From Duganella levis (lineage in GTDB: Bacteria; Pseudomonadota; Gammaproteobacteria; Burkholderiales; Burkholderiaceae_D), in the NCBI RefSeq assembly GCF_009857605.1, contig NZ_WWCT01000002.1:1-64000 (forward strand): a stretch of 64,000 bases of DNA, read 5' to 3'. The first letter of the stretch is position 1; every line of letters starts with the position of its first letter. Under the pieces are notes generated by a model. It was not told the origin of the DNA. It did not search any database and worked only from the letters and a program-made list of their open reading frames with translations. The position numbers and the translations under genes are program-made. Shown piece by piece: positions 1 through 11,745 of this stretch.

Positions 1-1
1 C

Positions 2-1318
2 GCAGCCGCGCCAGCCGGCTTCACGCCGCCGAGCGCCGCGGAAATCGCCGCCGTCGCCGCCGAAGTCAAGGCCGCGCCAGGCGCGCGCCGCGAAGTCGCC
101 GACAAGAAAGACGAACGTCAGCACGCCGCGCCGGCCAAGGAAGAATCGATCCGGATCGACGCCGTCAAGCTGGATGCGCTGCTGGAAGTGGCCGGCGAAT
201 CGGTACAGGCCGCCAACCAGGCCGCCGTGCTGCTGGAGCGCCTGATGCAGTTCAAGTTCGAGGGCCAGGCGCAGACGCTGATGTCGACGCTGGCCGAGAC
301 GCTGGAACGCGCCTCGCGCTACTCCACCGAACTGCAACGCGCCACGCTGGCGACCCGCATGCAGCCGGTCGGCCGCCTGTTCCAGAAGTTCCCGCGTCTG
401 GTGCGCGAGCTGGCCAAGGATCTGGGCAAGGAAGTCGATCTGAACATCGAAGGTGCGGAGACCGAAGTCGACCGCGTGGTGGTGGATTCGCTGTACGATC
501 CGCTGGTGCACATGCTGCGCAACGCGCTGGACCACGGCGTCGAGACGCCGGAAGAGCGCGCCGCAGTCGGCAAGCCGCTGCGCTCGTTCATCCAGCTGAA
601 AGCGTGGCAGGAAGCCAACAGCGTGATGATCGTGCTGCAGGATGACGGCAAGGGCATGGACCCGGTCAAGCTGCGCCAGATCGCCTTGCGCAAGGGTTTG
701 ATTTCGGAATCGGCACAGTTGACCGCCGACGATTGCTATCAACTGGTATTCTTGCCGGGTTTCTCGACCAAGGAAGTGGCGTCCAGCGTCTCTGGCCGCG
801 GCGTCGGCATGGACGTGGTGAAAACCGCCGTGGAGAAAAACCGCGGCGCGATCCACATCGAGTCCGAGCTGGGCAAGGGCACCAAGTTCTCCATCCGCCT
901 GCCGATCGAGCTGTCGATCGTGCCGACCATGCTGGTATCGACCTCGGGCGCCGCACTGGCGCTGCCGATGGCCGTGGTTCAGCGCGTGGTCGAGCTGCCG
1001 GAAGTGTTCATGGAAGTCGGCGGCGCCCCGGTGCTGAAAGACCAGGGCCGTCCGCTGCCGGTGCGTTCGCTGGCCGACTCGCTGGGCTACGAAAGCTGCC
1101 GCGAGAAGGTGGGTATTGTTGTCTCGGCACCACAGCCGTACATCCTGGCCGTGGAAGCGGTGGATGGCACTGCCGATCTGGTGATCAAGCCGATGACCGC
1201 GATTACCGTCGAGGGCATTACCGGCACGGCGCGCTCTGCAGAGGGCGAGCTGGTGCTAGTGGTAGGCCTATCGTTCCTAATGGACGGTTGCAGGGGTAGT
1301 GTACGCATGGCGGCTTGA
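2..1318 (+). CDS. cheA: CheA-type chemotaxis histidine kinase, 3' part (5' end outside window)
   Basis: The frame is open from base 2, so the N-terminal half (Hpt/P1 and P2) lies outside the window. What remains is an Ala/Pro-rich linker, the P3 dimerisation helices beginning near IRIDAVKLDALLEVAGE (about nt 149-199), a HATPase domain with an N-box (MLRNALDHGVE, about nt 511-543), a G1 box (DDGKGMD) and a G2 box (GRGVGMDVV), and a C-terminal CheW-like domain. Such kinases autophosphorylate and pass phosphate to CheY-type receivers at receptor arrays. No receiver domain follows. The last 20 or so codons use CTA and other codons rare in the rest of the gene. A pilus/surface-motility variant (ChpA-like) cannot be excluded without the N-terminus. 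Confidence 0.85.
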   Translation, partial: AAAPAGFTPPSAAEIAAVAAEVKAAPGARREVADKKDERQHAAPAKEESIRIDAVKLDALLEVAGESVQAANQAAVLLERLMQFKFEGQAQTLMSTLAETLERASRYSTELQRATLATRMQPVGRLFQKFPRLVRELAKDLGKEVDLNIEGAETEVDRVVVDSLYDPLVHMLRNALDHGVETPEERAAVGKPLRSFIQLKAWQEANSVMIVLQDDGKGMDPVKLRQIALRKGLISESAQLTADDCYQLVFLPGFSTKEVASSVSGRGVGMDVVKTAVEKNRGAIHIESELGKGTKFSIRLPIELSIVPTMLVSTSGAALALPMAVVQRVVELPEVFMEVGGAPVLKDQGRPLPVRSLADSLGYESCREKVGIVVSAPQPYILAVEAVDGTADLVIKPMTAITVEGITGTARSAEGELVLVVGLSFLMDGCRGSVRMAA

Positions 1319-1343
1319 TTCACGGATCAAGCCAGAAAAGACC

Positions 1344-1373
1344 AAAAGCCTGCGTTCACGCAGGCTTTTTTTT
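1344..1373 (+). terminator. Rho-independent terminator after cheA
   Basis: A 7-bp GC-rich stem GCCTGCG/CGCAGGC (1348-1354 and 1359-1365) with a TTCA loop is preceded by four A and followed by eight T. It starts 26 bases after the kinase stop codon and separates it from the leucine operon. Confidence 0.9.
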
Positions 1374-1517
1374 CGCAGTAAAGAACACGGGGTCATACCA
1401 AGTGGATGGATGGGCAGAAGGCGTCGGGCTCAAGAGGCTGGACAGCGGTGGCTGCTATTGCATTGCACAATATGGCATAATCAAGTTGGATAATAGTAGC
1501 AGTAAGCAAAGAACATC

Positions 1518-2918
1518 ATGAAGACGCTTTACGACAAACTCTGGGAATCCCACGTAGTCAAGACCGAGGAAGACGGCACCACCATCCTCTATATTGATCG
1601 CCACCTGGTTCACGAAGTGACCAGCCCGCAAGCATTCGACGGCCTGCGCGCCGCCAACCGCCAGCCATGGCGCCTGTCGGCCAACCTGGCCGTGGCCGAC
1701 CACAACGTGCCGACCACCTCGCGCGCCGACGGCATCGCCGACCCGGTGTCGCGCCTGCAGGTCGAAACGCTGGACAACAACGCCAAGTCCTACGGCCTGA
1801 CCTACTTCAACATGAACGACAAGCGCCAGGGCATCGTCCACGTGATCGGGCCGGAGCAGGGCGCGACCCTGCCGGGCATGACCGTGGTGTGCGGCGACTC
1901 GCACACCTCGACCCACGGCGCATTCGGCGCGCTGGCGCACGGCATCGGCACCTCGGAAGTGGAGCACGTGCTGGCCACCCAGACCCTGCTGCAGAAAAAA
2001 TCCAAGGCGATGCTGGTGCAGGTCGACGGCGTGTTGCCGGCCGGCGTCACCTCCAAGGACATCGTGCTGGCCATCATCGGCAAGATCGGCACCGCCGGCG
2101 GCAATGGCTACTGTATCGAGTTCGGCGGTTCGACCATCCGCGCGCTGTCGATGGAGGGCCGCATGACCGTCTGCAATATGGCGATTGAAGCAGGCGCCCG
2201 CGCCGGCATCATCGGCGTCGACGACACCACCATCAACTATGTCAAAGGCCGTCCGTTCTCGCCGGCCGGTCCGCACTGGGACCAGGCCGTGGGCTACTGG
2301 CGCACGCTGCACACCGATCCGGGCGCCAAGTTCGACCTGGTGGTGACACTGAACGCCGCCGAGATCAAGCCGCAGGTCACCTGGGGCACTTCGCCGGAAA
2401 TGGTGCTGCCGGTCGACGGCCGCGTACCGGACCCGGACCTGGAAAAAGACGCCGTCAAGCGCAACGCCATGGAAAAGGCGCTGGTGTACATGAACCTCAA
2501 GCCGAACACGGCGATCGAGGACATCCGCATCGACAAGGTCTTCATCGGCTCCTGCACCAACTCGCGCATTGAAGATTTGCGCGCGGCGGCGGCGGTGGTG
2601 CGCGGCAAGCAGCGCGCCTCCAACGTCAAGCTGGCGCTGGTGGTGCCGGGCTCCGGCCTGGTCAAAGAGCAAGCCGAACGCGAAGGCCTGGACCGCATCT
2701 TCAAGGATGCCGGTTTCGAATGGCGCGAACCGGGCTGCTCGATGTGCCTGGCGATGAACGCCGACCGCCTGGAACCAGGCGAGCGCTGCGCCTCGACTTC
2801 CAACCGTAATTTTGAAGGACGCCAAGGCCAGGGCGGACGCACCCATCTGGTGTCTCCCGCCATGGCGGCGGCAGCCGGTATCGCCGGCCATTTTGTTGAC
2901 GTGCGTGCACTGCACTAA
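1518..2918 (+). CDS. leuC: 3-isopropylmalate dehydratase large subunit
   Basis: With LeuD it isomerises 2-isopropylmalate to 3-isopropylmalate, the second step of leucine biosynthesis. The 466 residues match the usual family length. Aconitase-family [4Fe-4S] ligands are visible as a Cys in IGSCTNSR (about residue 345) and the pair in GCSMCLAMN (about 406-409). [11 protein letters not shown] is another conserved aconitase segment. The ATG start follows a weak purine-rich stretch and begins [10 protein letters not shown], the normal LeuC N-terminus. It opens a leuC-(lipoprotein)-leuD-leuB-asd run on one strand. Confidence 0.97.
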   Translation: MKTLYDKLWESHVVKTEEDGTTILYIDRHLVHEVTSPQAFDGLRAANRQPWRLSANLAVADHNVPTTSRADGIADPVSRLQVETLDNNAKSYGLTYFNMNDKRQGIVHVIGPEQGATLPGMTVVCGDSHTSTHGAFGALAHGIGTSEVEHVLATQTLLQKKSKAMLVQVDGVLPAGVTSKDIVLAIIGKIGTAGGNGYCIEFGGSTIRALSMEGRMTVCNMAIEAGARAGIIGVDDTTINYVKGRPFSPAGPHWDQAVGYWRTLHTDPGAKFDLVVTLNAAEIKPQVTWGTSPEMVLPVDGRVPDPDLEKDAVKRNAMEKALVYMNLKPNTAIEDIRIDKVFIGSCTNSRIEDLRAAAAVVRGKQRASNVKLALVVPGSGLVKEQAEREGLDRIFKDAGFEWREPGCSMCLAMNADRLEPGERCASTSNRNFEGRQGQGGRTHLVSPAMAAAAGIAGHFVDVRALH

Positions 2919-2942
2919 CCCCTCTACCCACCGGGAATTATC

Positions 2943-3065
2943 ATGAAAAAACTGATCGCTCTGACCATCCTCGCAATCGCTATCACCGGCTGCAACACCA
3001 TTGCCGGCATGGGCAAGGATGTGCAGAAAGCCGGCCAGGCGGTGCAGGGCGCTGCCGGGCATTAA
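2943..3065 (+). CDS. Entericidin-like small lipoprotein
   Basis: A 40-residue product, [17 protein letters not shown] followed by a 23-residue mature part ([19 protein letters not shown]...). It has a short basic start, a hydrophobic stretch and a lipobox (ITGC, Cys17), so it should be a membrane-anchored lipoprotein. Size and the G-x-D-V-x-K-A-G-x-A pattern match the entericidin EcnA/EcnB family. It sits between leuC (25 bases upstream) and leuD (53 bases downstream), so it is probably co-transcribed with leucine genes. An ACCGGGAA stretch lies just upstream of the ATG. Its role here is unknown. Confidence 0.8.
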   Translation: MKKLIALTILAIAITGCNTIAGMGKDVQKAGQAVQGAAGH

Positions 3066-3118
3066 CGAACCGACGCGCGCCCCGTAGCAAGACGGGGTGG
3101 CGTCCCAGGAAGAGCATT

Positions 3119-3766
3119 ATGGAAAAATTTACGATTTACGAAGGTCTGGTCGCGCCGCTGGATCGCGCCAATGTCGACACCGACGCCATCATCCCGAAGC
3201 AGTTCCTGAAGTCCATTCACCGTACCGGCTTCGGCCCCAACCTGTTTGACGAGTGGCGCTATCTGGACCACGGCGAGCCGGGCATGGATAACAGCAAACG
3301 TCCGCTGAACCCGGACTTCGTGCTGAACGAGCCGCGCTACCAGGGTGCTTCGATCCTGCTGACCCGCAAGAACTTCGGCTGCGGCTCCTCGCGCGAGCAC
3401 GCGCCGTGGGCGCTGGACCAGTACGGCTTCCGCGCCGTGGTGGCGCCGTCGTTTGCCGACATCTTCTTCAACAACTGTTTCAAGAGCGGCTTGCTGCCCA
3501 TCGTATTAACTGAAGCGCAGATCGATCATCTGTTCAACGAAGTCAAGGCGTTCCCCGGATACAAACTGGTGGTCGACCTTGAGCAGCAGCGCATTTCCAC
3601 CAGCAATGGCAGCATCTCCTATCCCTTCGAGATCGACGCCTTCCGCAAATACTGCCTGATGAACGGCCTCGACGATATCGGCCTGACGCTGCGTCACGCC
3701 GACACCATCCGTGAATACGAAGCGCGTCATCTGGCAAACCAACCCTGGTTGGCTAACGTCATCTAA
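3119..3766 (+). CDS. leuD: 3-isopropylmalate dehydratase small subunit
   Basis: Small swivelling subunit partnering LeuC. At 215 residues it has the usual bacterial LeuD length and carries the family signature [13 protein letters not shown] near residue 88 that contacts substrate. The start [22 protein letters not shown] is typical, with AGGAAGAG about seven bases before the ATG. It is followed 11 bases later by leuB, which suggests co-transcription. Confidence 0.97.
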   Translation: MEKFTIYEGLVAPLDRANVDTDAIIPKQFLKSIHRTGFGPNLFDEWRYLDHGEPGMDNSKRPLNPDFVLNEPRYQGASILLTRKNFGCGSSREHAPWALDQYGFRAVVAPSFADIFFNNCFKSGLLPIVLTEAQIDHLFNEVKAFPGYKLVVDLEQQRISTSNGSISYPFEIDAFRKYCLMNGLDDIGLTLRHADTIREYEARHLANQPWLANVI

Positions 3767-3777
3767 AGATAAAAGAC

Positions 3778-4848
3778 ATGAAAATCGCAATCCTCCCGGG
3801 CGATGGCATCGGCCCGGAAATCGTCACCCAAGCGGTCAAGGTACTGAACGCGCTGGGCGAGCAATTTGAACTGGAAACCGCGCCGGTTGGCGGCGCCGGC
3901 TACGAAGCCAGCGGCCATCCGCTGCCGGAAGCCACGCTGCAACTGGCCAAGGACGCCGACGCCGTGCTGTTCGGCGCCGTGGGCGACTGGAAGTACGACA
4001 CGCTGGACCGCCCGCTGCGTCCTGAGCAGGCGATCCTGGGCCTGCGCAAGAACCTGGGCCTGTTCGGCAACCTGCGTCCGGCCATTCTGTACCCTGAGCT
4101 GGCCAACGCCTCGACGCTGAAGCCGGAAATCGTCTCCGGCCTGGACATCCTGATCGTGCGCGAACTGACCGGCGACATCTACTTCGGCCAGCCGCGCGGT
4201 GTGCGCGTGTGCCCGGACGGTCCGTTCAAGGGCCAGCGCGAAGGCTTCGACACCATGCGCTATGCGGAAGGCGAAATCCGCCGCATTGCCCACGTGGCGT
4301 TCCAGGCTGCGCAAAAGCGCGACAAGCGTTTGACCTCGGTGGACAAGGCCAATGTGCTGGAGACCTTCCAGTTCTGGAAAGACATCGTCACCGACGTGCA
4401 CAAGGAATATCCGGACGTCGCGCTGGACCACATGTATGTCGACAACGCCGCCATGCAGCTGGTGCGCGCGCCGAAGAAGTTCGACGTCATCGTCACCGGC
4501 AATATGTTCGGCGACATCCTGAGCGACGCGGCGGCGATGCTAACCGGTTCGATCGGCATGCTGCCATCGGCTTCGCTGGACGCCAACAACAAGGGCCTGT
4601 ACGAGCCGTCGCACGGTTCGGCGCCGGACATCGCCGGCAAGGGCATCGCCAATCCGCTGGCGACCATCCTGTCGGCCGCGATGATGCTGCGCTTCTCGCT
4701 GAACAAGGTGGAGCAAGCCGACCGCATCGAAAACGCCGTCAAGAAAGTGCTGGCCCAGGGCCTGCGCACCGCCGACATCTACGAAGCCGGCACCACCAAG
4801 GTGGGCACGGAAGAGATGGGCAACGCGGTCGTCAAAGCACTCGCATAA
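3778..4848 (+). CDS. leuB: 3-isopropylmalate dehydrogenase
   Basis: NAD-dependent oxidative decarboxylation of 3-isopropylmalate, the third leucine step. The 356-residue protein starts [15 protein letters not shown], the classical beta-decarboxylating dehydrogenase N-terminus. It has the substrate-binding Arg-rich region around [13 protein letters not shown], the [11 protein letters not shown] segment, the metal-binding Asp region ([14 protein letters not shown]) and the NAD-binding [16 protein letters not shown] loop. It lies between leuD and asd in one transcriptional direction. Confidence 0.97.
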   Translation: MKIAILPGDGIGPEIVTQAVKVLNALGEQFELETAPVGGAGYEASGHPLPEATLQLAKDADAVLFGAVGDWKYDTLDRPLRPEQAILGLRKNLGLFGNLRPAILYPELANASTLKPEIVSGLDILIVRELTGDIYFGQPRGVRVCPDGPFKGQREGFDTMRYAEGEIRRIAHVAFQAAQKRDKRLTSVDKANVLETFQFWKDIVTDVHKEYPDVALDHMYVDNAAMQLVRAPKKFDVIVTGNMFGDILSDAAAMLTGSIGMLPSASLDANNKGLYEPSHGSAPDIAGKGIANPLATILSAAMMLRFSLNKVEQADRIENAVKKVLAQGLRTADIYEAGTTKVGTEEMGNAVVKALA

Positions 4849-4873
4849 AAATTCATAGACAAGGAAGAGCAAA

Positions 4874-6001
4874 ATGAAACTCGTAGGTCTGGTAGGTTGG
4901 CGCGGTATGGTGGGTTCGGTCCTGATGCAACGCATGCAGGAAGAGGGCGATTTCGCCCATATCGAGCCGGTGTTCTTCACCACCTCGAATCCGGGCGGTA
5001 ATGCACCGGCGATGGCCAAGAACGAAACCAAGCTGAAAAGCGCGACCGACATCGACGAACTGAAAAAGTGCGAGATCATCATCTCGTGCCAGGGCGGCGA
5101 TTACACCACCGAAGTGTTCCCGAAACTGCGCGCAGCCGGCTGGAACGGCTACTGGATCGATGCGGCATCGACCCTGCGCATGGAAAAAGACGCGGTGATC
5201 GTGCTGGACCCGGTCAATATGCACGTCATCAAGGACGCGCTGGGCAAGGGCGTGAAAAACTTCATCGGCGGTAACTGCACCGTGTCGTGCATGCTGATCG
5301 GTCTGGGCGGTTTGTTCCAGCACGGCCTGGTCGACTGGATGACCTCGATGACGTATCAGGCGGCCTCGGGCGGCGGCGCGCAGCACATGCGTGAACTGCT
5401 GACCCAGTTCGGCACCATCAACGGCGCCGTCAAGCCGCAGCTGGACGATCCGGCTTCGGCCATCCTGGAAATCGACCGCCAGGTGCTGGCCACCCAGCAT
5501 GGCCTGTCGCCGGACGAGATCAAGCAGTTCGGCGCGCCGCTGGCCGGCAACCTGATTCCGTGGATCGACAAGGATCTGGGCAACGGCCAGTCGAAGGAAG
5601 AGTGGAAGGCCGGCGCCGAGACCAACAAGATCCTCGGTCTGGGTGCGGACTTCGGTTCCAAGGCGATTCCAGTGGACGGCCTGTGCGTGCGTATCGGCGC
5701 CATGCGTTGCCACTCGCAAGCGCTGACCATCAAGCTGAACAAGGATGTGCCGCTGGACGAAATCACCGACATCATCGCTTCGGCCAACCAGTGGGCGAAA
5801 GTGGTGCCGAACACGCGTGAAGCGTCGGTCAAGGACCTGTCGCCGGCCGCGGTGACCGGTAGCCTGACGATTCCGGTGGGCCGTCTGCGCAAGATGAGCA
5901 TGGGTCCGGAGTACCTGTCGGCCTTCACGGTTGGCGATCAACTGCTGTGGGGCGCGGCTGAACCGCTGCGCCGCATGCTGCGCATCGTGCTCGATCAGTA
6001 A
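4874..6001 (+). CDS. asd: Aspartate-semialdehyde dehydrogenase
   Basis: Reduces aspartyl-4-phosphate to aspartate semialdehyde, the branch point toward lysine/diaminopimelate, threonine and methionine. The 375-residue chain has the NADP-binding start [18 protein letters not shown], the catalytic Cys135 within [10 protein letters not shown], and the later substrate-binding region [16 protein letters not shown]. Length and motifs match the gammaproteobacterial-type (E. coli-like) Asd. AAGGAAGAG precedes the ATG by five or six bases. Located 25 bases after leuB and followed by a terminator. Confidence 0.96.
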   Translation: MKLVGLVGWRGMVGSVLMQRMQEEGDFAHIEPVFFTTSNPGGNAPAMAKNETKLKSATDIDELKKCEIIISCQGGDYTTEVFPKLRAAGWNGYWIDAASTLRMEKDAVIVLDPVNMHVIKDALGKGVKNFIGGNCTVSCMLIGLGGLFQHGLVDWMTSMTYQAASGGGAQHMRELLTQFGTINGAVKPQLDDPASAILEIDRQVLATQHGLSPDEIKQFGAPLAGNLIPWIDKDLGNGQSKEEWKAGAETNKILGLGADFGSKAIPVDGLCVRIGAMRCHSQALTIKLNKDVPLDEITDIIASANQWAKVVPNTREASVKDLSPAAVTGSLTIPVGRLRKMSMGPEYLSAFTVGDQLLWGAAEPLRRMLRIVLDQ

Positions 6002-6029
6002 AATTCACACTGCTGCATCGTTGTAAGAG

Positions 6030-6074
6030 AAGGGGTTTTTCCTATGTGTTCTCATAGGGGAAATCCCTTTTTGT
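6030..6074 (+). terminator. Terminator after asd
   Basis: A two-part hairpin: inner stem CCTATG/CATAGG (6041-6046 and 6053-6058) and outer stem AAGGG/CCCTT around a mixed A/T internal region, ending in TTTTT (6068-6072). It should end the leu-asd transcript before fimV. Confidence 0.6.
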
Positions 6075-6178
6075 CGTGTAAAGTGGTGCAAAGCTTGCAC
6101 GCTCCTGTGCATGATGTTATGTTGATATATCTGGGAAAGTAACATTTTCCAACTGACAACCATAAGAATCGCCCCACT

Positions 6179-8965
6179 ATGCCTGTACAAAATCGCCCCC
6201 GCATTGTTTCGTTTGCGTTGAAAACGCTCACCAGCGCTGTTGCTAGCGCGGTGCTAGTGGCCTCCACGGCCAATGCGGCTGGGCTGGGCAAGTTGACGGT
6301 GCTATCGTCGCTGGGCCAGCCGCTGCGGGCGGAAATCGAATTGACCTCGGTCTCGGCCGAGGAGGCCAGCGCGCTGGTGGCCAAGCTGGCGCCGGCGGAC
6401 GCCTTCCGCACTGCCAATATCGACTTCAACCCAGCGCTGAGTTCGCTACGTTTTGAAGTCGAGCCGCGCAATGGCCGGCAGGTCATCAAGGTCAGCTCCA
6501 GCCAGGCCATCAACGAGCCGTTCGTCGACATGCTGCTGGAACTGAGCTGGACGGGGGGGCGCATGGTGCGCGAGTACACCTTCCTGCTCGACCCGCCGGA
6601 TCTGCGCGCCACCCAGGCGCCGCAAGTGACCGCGCCGGTGGATGTCAGCAATCGCACGGGGCAGGCGCCAGCTGCCGCACCAGCGCAAACGCCTGTCGCT
6701 GCGCAGCCTGCCGCAACCGCTGCTGCGCCGGCGCGCGCCGAGCCGGCACGGCCACAGCCAGCCGCGAAGCCGGCTGCCAAAGCCGCCGCCGACTACACCG
6801 TCAAGCAAGGCGACAACCTGACCCGTATCGCCAACCAGGTCAAGCCGGTGGACGTATCGCTGGACACCATGCTGGTCGCGCTGTACCGCGCCAATCCGGA
6901 AGCGTTCGCCGGCAAGAATATGAACCGCCTGAAATCCGGCCAGATCCTGGCCGTGCCGGATGCCGAACAGATCCGCGCTGTCGGCGGTGAAGGCGAAGCA
7001 CACGGTGTGGTGGTTGCCCACGCGGCCGATTTCAACGCTTACCGCGCCAAGCTGGCCGGTCAGGTCGCCGCCAGTTCGGCCGCCAAGGAAACCGAGCCAA
7101 GCAAGATCGCGTCGGGCAAAGTCACCGCCAAGGTGGAAGAGAAACCCAACGCCACCAACACCGCGCAAGACAAGCTGACGCTGTCCAAGGCCACCACCGA
7201 GAAACCGCAAGCCGGCAAGACCGGCGTGGCGGCGGAAGAAGACAAGATCGCCAAGCAGAAGCAGGTGGACGAAGCCGCCGCCCGCGTCAAGGAACTGGAA
7301 AAGAACGTCAACGACCTGGAAAAGTTGATGGCCTTGAAGAGCAAGACTGCAGCGGATGTGAAGGCGCCTGCCGCCTCTGCTTCAGTGTCTGCCTCCGCAG
7401 CGGCCTCTGCTCCGGCTTCGGCCCCGGCCGAAGTCAAACCGAAGCGCACGCTGGTACTGCCGCCGAAGTTCGCCGAGCCGAGCCTGTTCGAAACGCTGAT
7501 GGACAATATCACCTACGTTGGCCTGGCCGCTGCGGCGGTGCTGGCCGGCGCGCTGGGCATCATGGCCTCGCGCCGCCGCAAAAAATTCGTGGTGCCGCAG
7601 GACGAGCCGTCGATTCTCGGCGATACCGCGCTGCCGCCACCGCAGCCGCTGATTGCCGATGCCGGCGGCCAGAGCATCGACACCAACAACAGCGTATTCA
7701 ATTCGAACTTCGCGCCGTCGGCCAGCCAGCTCGACACCAATGAGGTCGATCCGGTGGCGGAAGCCGACGTCTACATCGCCTATGGCCGCGACGCCCAGGC
7801 GGAAGAGATTCTGAAAGAAGCGCTGCGCACCCATCCGGAACGCCATGCGGTGCGCCTGAAGCTGATGGAAATCTACGCCGCCCGCAAGGACGCGCGCGCG
7901 TTTGAAACCCAGGCCTCGGAACTGTACGCGCAAACCCGTGGCCAGGGCGACGAGTGGGATCACGCCGCCGCGCTGGGCAAGACGCTCGATCCGTCGAATC
8001 CGCTGTACACCGCCGGCAAGGATGAGGGCAGCTTTGCCGCCGCACCGCTGATGGCTGGCGCTGCCGGCGTCGCCGCCGGTGCCGCTGCTGTCGCCGCGTA
8101 TGAATCGTCGGACTTCAGCAACGACTTCGGTGACACCTTCGGCGCCGAACCGCCGGCCCCTGCGCCTGCCGCCGCGCCATCGCCGCTGGACTTCGACCTG
8201 AGCCAGGACGCCGTGCGTTCGGCGCCAATCTCGCACAGCCCGGACTTTGGCGCCGAGTTCGCTGCCGACGACATGGAAACCGCACTGCCGCAAGCAGCCG
8301 ATGCCGCCATCTCGCCAGCCTCGGTGGCGGCGGAAAACGACAACCTGATGGACTTCGACCTGGGCGGCCTGAGCTTCGAGCCGGTCTCCGCACCGTCGCC
8401 GGCGATTGAAATGCCGGCCCCGGCCGCCGAGCCGGAAGCGCCTGCGCCAGCCGACGACATGAGCCTGGACTTCGGCCTCGACCTGCCATCGCCGGCCGCC
8501 GCGCCGGTTGCTGCTCCTGCGCCAGCGCCGGAACCACGCGACCTGACCACCGTCGATCCGCTCGACCTGGACCTGGCTGGTTTCGATATCCCGGAAGTGC
8601 GCGCCTTCACCGAGCCGCCAAAAGAACCGGCGCCGCTGGACTTCGACGCCACCCTGGACCTGCCGCCTGACGTGGAAACCATCACGCCGGCCCCGGCCCC
8701 GGCAACGCCGGAATTCGACCTGTCGAACATCGACCTGGACCTGGGCAGCTTCAACAACGACACCGCCGCCCCGGCCACCGCCGCATCCAGCAATGAACCG
8801 CTGTCGGCGATGCAGATGGAGATGGACACCAAGCTGGATCTGGCAGTCGCTTATCAGGAAATTGGCGACAAGGAAGGCGCGCGCGAGCTGCTGGACGAGG
8901 TGCTGCGCGGCGGCAGCGACGAGCAAGTCGCCAAGGCCAACGCCATGAAGGCCCAGCTGGGATAA
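6179..8965 (+). CDS. fimV: FimV/HubP-type polar landmark protein with LysM domain
   Basis: Large inner-membrane protein that in related bacteria organises the cell pole and type IV pilus function. Visible in the 928 residues: a basic start and signal/anchor segment ending near SANA, a conserved periplasmic FimV N-domain (LGKLTVLSSLGQPLRAEIEL), a Pro/Ala linker, a LysM domain (YTVKQGDNLTRIANQV, about residue 205), a coiled-coil Lys/Glu stretch (about 360-390), one transmembrane helix (about 442-465), then a long acidic Ala/Pro/Asp-rich cytoplasmic part ending in the FimV C-terminal domain (MEMDTKLDLAVAYQEIGDKEGA). Its position between asd and truA is conserved in betaproteobacteria. Confidence 0.92.
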   Translation: MPVQNRPRIVSFALKTLTSAVASAVLVASTANAAGLGKLTVLSSLGQPLRAEIELTSVSAEEASALVAKLAPADAFRTANIDFNPALSSLRFEVEPRNGRQVIKVSSSQAINEPFVDMLLELSWTGGRMVREYTFLLDPPDLRATQAPQVTAPVDVSNRTGQAPAAAPAQTPVAAQPAATAAAPARAEPARPQPAAKPAAKAAADYTVKQGDNLTRIANQVKPVDVSLDTMLVALYRANPEAFAGKNMNRLKSGQILAVPDAEQIRAVGGEGEAHGVVVAHAADFNAYRAKLAGQVAASSAAKETEPSKIASGKVTAKVEEKPNATNTAQDKLTLSKATTEKPQAGKTGVAAEEDKIAKQKQVDEAAARVKELEKNVNDLEKLMALKSKTAADVKAPAASASVSASAAASAPASAPAEVKPKRTLVLPPKFAEPSLFETLMDNITYVGLAAAAVLAGALGIMASRRRKKFVVPQDEPSILGDTALPPPQPLIADAGGQSIDTNNSVFNSNFAPSASQLDTNEVDPVAEADVYIAYGRDAQAEEILKEALRTHPERHAVRLKLMEIYAARKDARAFETQASELYAQTRGQGDEWDHAAALGKTLDPSNPLYTAGKDEGSFAAAPLMAGAAGVAAGAAAVAAYESSDFSNDFGDTFGAEPPAPAPAAAPSPLDFDLSQDAVRSAPISHSPDFGAEFAADDMETALPQAADAAISPASVAAENDNLMDFDLGGLSFEPVSAPSPAIEMPAPAAEPEAPAPADDMSLDFGLDLPSPAAAPVAAPAPAPEPRDLTTVDPLDLDLAGFDIPEVRAFTEPPKEPAPLDFDATLDLPPDVETITPAPAPATPEFDLSNIDLDLGSFNNDTAAPATAASSNEPLSAMQMEMDTKLDLAVAYQEIGDKEGARELLDEVLRGGSDEQVAKANAMKAQLG

Positions 8966-9015
8966 AAGCCGGGCGTTATATAATGGCTGACTCAGACATT
9001 TAGATTGGGCAGCAA

Positions 9016-9819
9016 TTGAAACGGATCGCAATCGGGCTCCAGTACGACGGCCAGGCCTGGCAGGGTTATCAGAAGCAGGTCCACGGCCTCACCGTGCAGG
9101 ACAAGCTGGAACATGCGCTGCTGGAGTTCACCAAAGTGCCGATGGCAACCACTTGCGCCGGCCGCACCGACGCCGGCGTGCACGCCAGCGAACAGGTGGT
9201 GCATTTCGATACCGATCTGGACCGCGTGCCGTATGCCTGGCTGCGCGGCATCAACGCCTTTTTGCCGCCGTCCATCGCCGTGCGCTGGGTCAAGGAGTTG
9301 GACGGCGATCCAGGCGTCCTCGATTTCTTCCACGCCCGTTTCAGCGCCCAGGCGCGCACCTATCACTACGTGCTGTACAACAATCCCACGCGTTCGCCGC
9401 TGCTGGTCGGCCGGGCCGGTTTCTATCATCGCCCGCTGGACGTCGAGCGCATGCAGGCGGCGGTCGCGCCCTTGCTGGGCTGGCACGACTTCACCACCTT
9501 CCGCGCCGCGCAATGCCAGGCCAAGTCGCCGGTCAAGCTGATGCACGACATCCAGATCCGCCGCCATGGCGAGCTGATCGTGTTTACCTTGAAAGCCAAC
9601 GCCTTCCTGCACCACATGGTGCGCAACCTGGTGGGCTCGCTGGTCTACATCGGCCAGGGCCGCGAAGAGGTCAGCTGGCTGGGCGAGTTGCTGGAATCGA
9701 AAAATCGCGGGCTGGCCGCGCCGACTTTCATGCCGGACGGCCTGTACCTGGCGAAAATCGACTACGATGAAAAGTGGGCACTGCCGCAGGAAACCACCAG
9801 CGTGCTGCCCTGGTTTTAA
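9016..9819 (+). CDS. truA: tRNA pseudouridine(38-40) synthase
   Basis: Converts uridines 38-40 of the tRNA anticodon arm to pseudouridine. The catalytic Asp is D52 in CAGRTDAGVHA, and the conserved LKANAFLHHMVRN segment is present near residue 195. Length of 267 residues is normal. The start is TTG at 9016 (MKRIAIGLQYDG); no in-frame ATG fits the conserved N-terminus and the ribosome binding site is weak (GGGCAGC). It lies 50 bases after fimV and 9 bases before trpF. Confidence 0.95.
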   Translation: MKRIAIGLQYDGQAWQGYQKQVHGLTVQDKLEHALLEFTKVPMATTCAGRTDAGVHASEQVVHFDTDLDRVPYAWLRGINAFLPPSIAVRWVKELDGDPGVLDFFHARFSAQARTYHYVLYNNPTRSPLLVGRAGFYHRPLDVERMQAAVAPLLGWHDFTTFRAAQCQAKSPVKLMHDIQIRRHGELIVFTLKANAFLHHMVRNLVGSLVYIGQGREEVSWLGELLESKNRGLAAPTFMPDGLYLAKIDYDEKWALPQETTSVLPWF

Positions 9820-10501
9820 AGGATGAGCATGCGCACCCGTATCAAGATCTGCGGCCTGACCCGCGAAGAAGATGTGCAAGCCGTGGTGGCTGCCGGCGCC
9901 GATGCGATCGGCTTCGTGTTCTATCCGAAAAGCCCGCGCTACGTCACGCCCGAGCGCGCCGCCGAACTGATCCGCAGCGTGCCGCCGTTTATCACCAGCG
10001 TCGGCCTGTTCGTCAACGCCACGCCGGACGAGGTGGCAGCCACTGTGCGCGTCGCGCCGTTGTCGTTAATTCAATTGCATGGCGACGAAACCGTGGACCA
10101 GGCGGCTGCCATCGCGGCGGCGGCGGGGCGGCAGTACATGAAAGTGTTCCGCGTCAAACCTGACACGGCCCCGGATGAACTGCTAGAATACGAGCAGGCA
10201 AACCGCGCCGCCAGTCCCTTGTTCACCAGCCTGTTGCTGGATACCTATGTGGACGCCTACGGGGGCGCAGGAAAGGGTTTTGATTGGTCTCTCATTCCAA
10301 AAGATCTCGCGCCTCGGGTCGTTTTAAGTGGTGGCTTGAGCGTACACAACGCGACTGACGCGGTGGCCGGTGTACGTCCCTACGCTGTCGACATCAGTTC
10401 TGGTGTCGAGGCGGCCAAGGGAATCAAGGATGCCCGCAAGATCGCCGACTTTGTCGCGGCGGTGCGGGCCGGAGATGCCATTTTAGAAAGCCAAGCCCAT
10501 C

Positions 10502-11734
<1,233 letters not shown>

Positions 11735-11745
11735 GGAAACCGACA

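Noticed and set aside
1458-1494. Promoter-like TTGCAT, TTGCAC and CATAAT, GATAAT elements before leuC
   Set aside because: No pair has a 16-18 base spacing (the closest are 12 and 20), so no promoter could be assigned with confidence.
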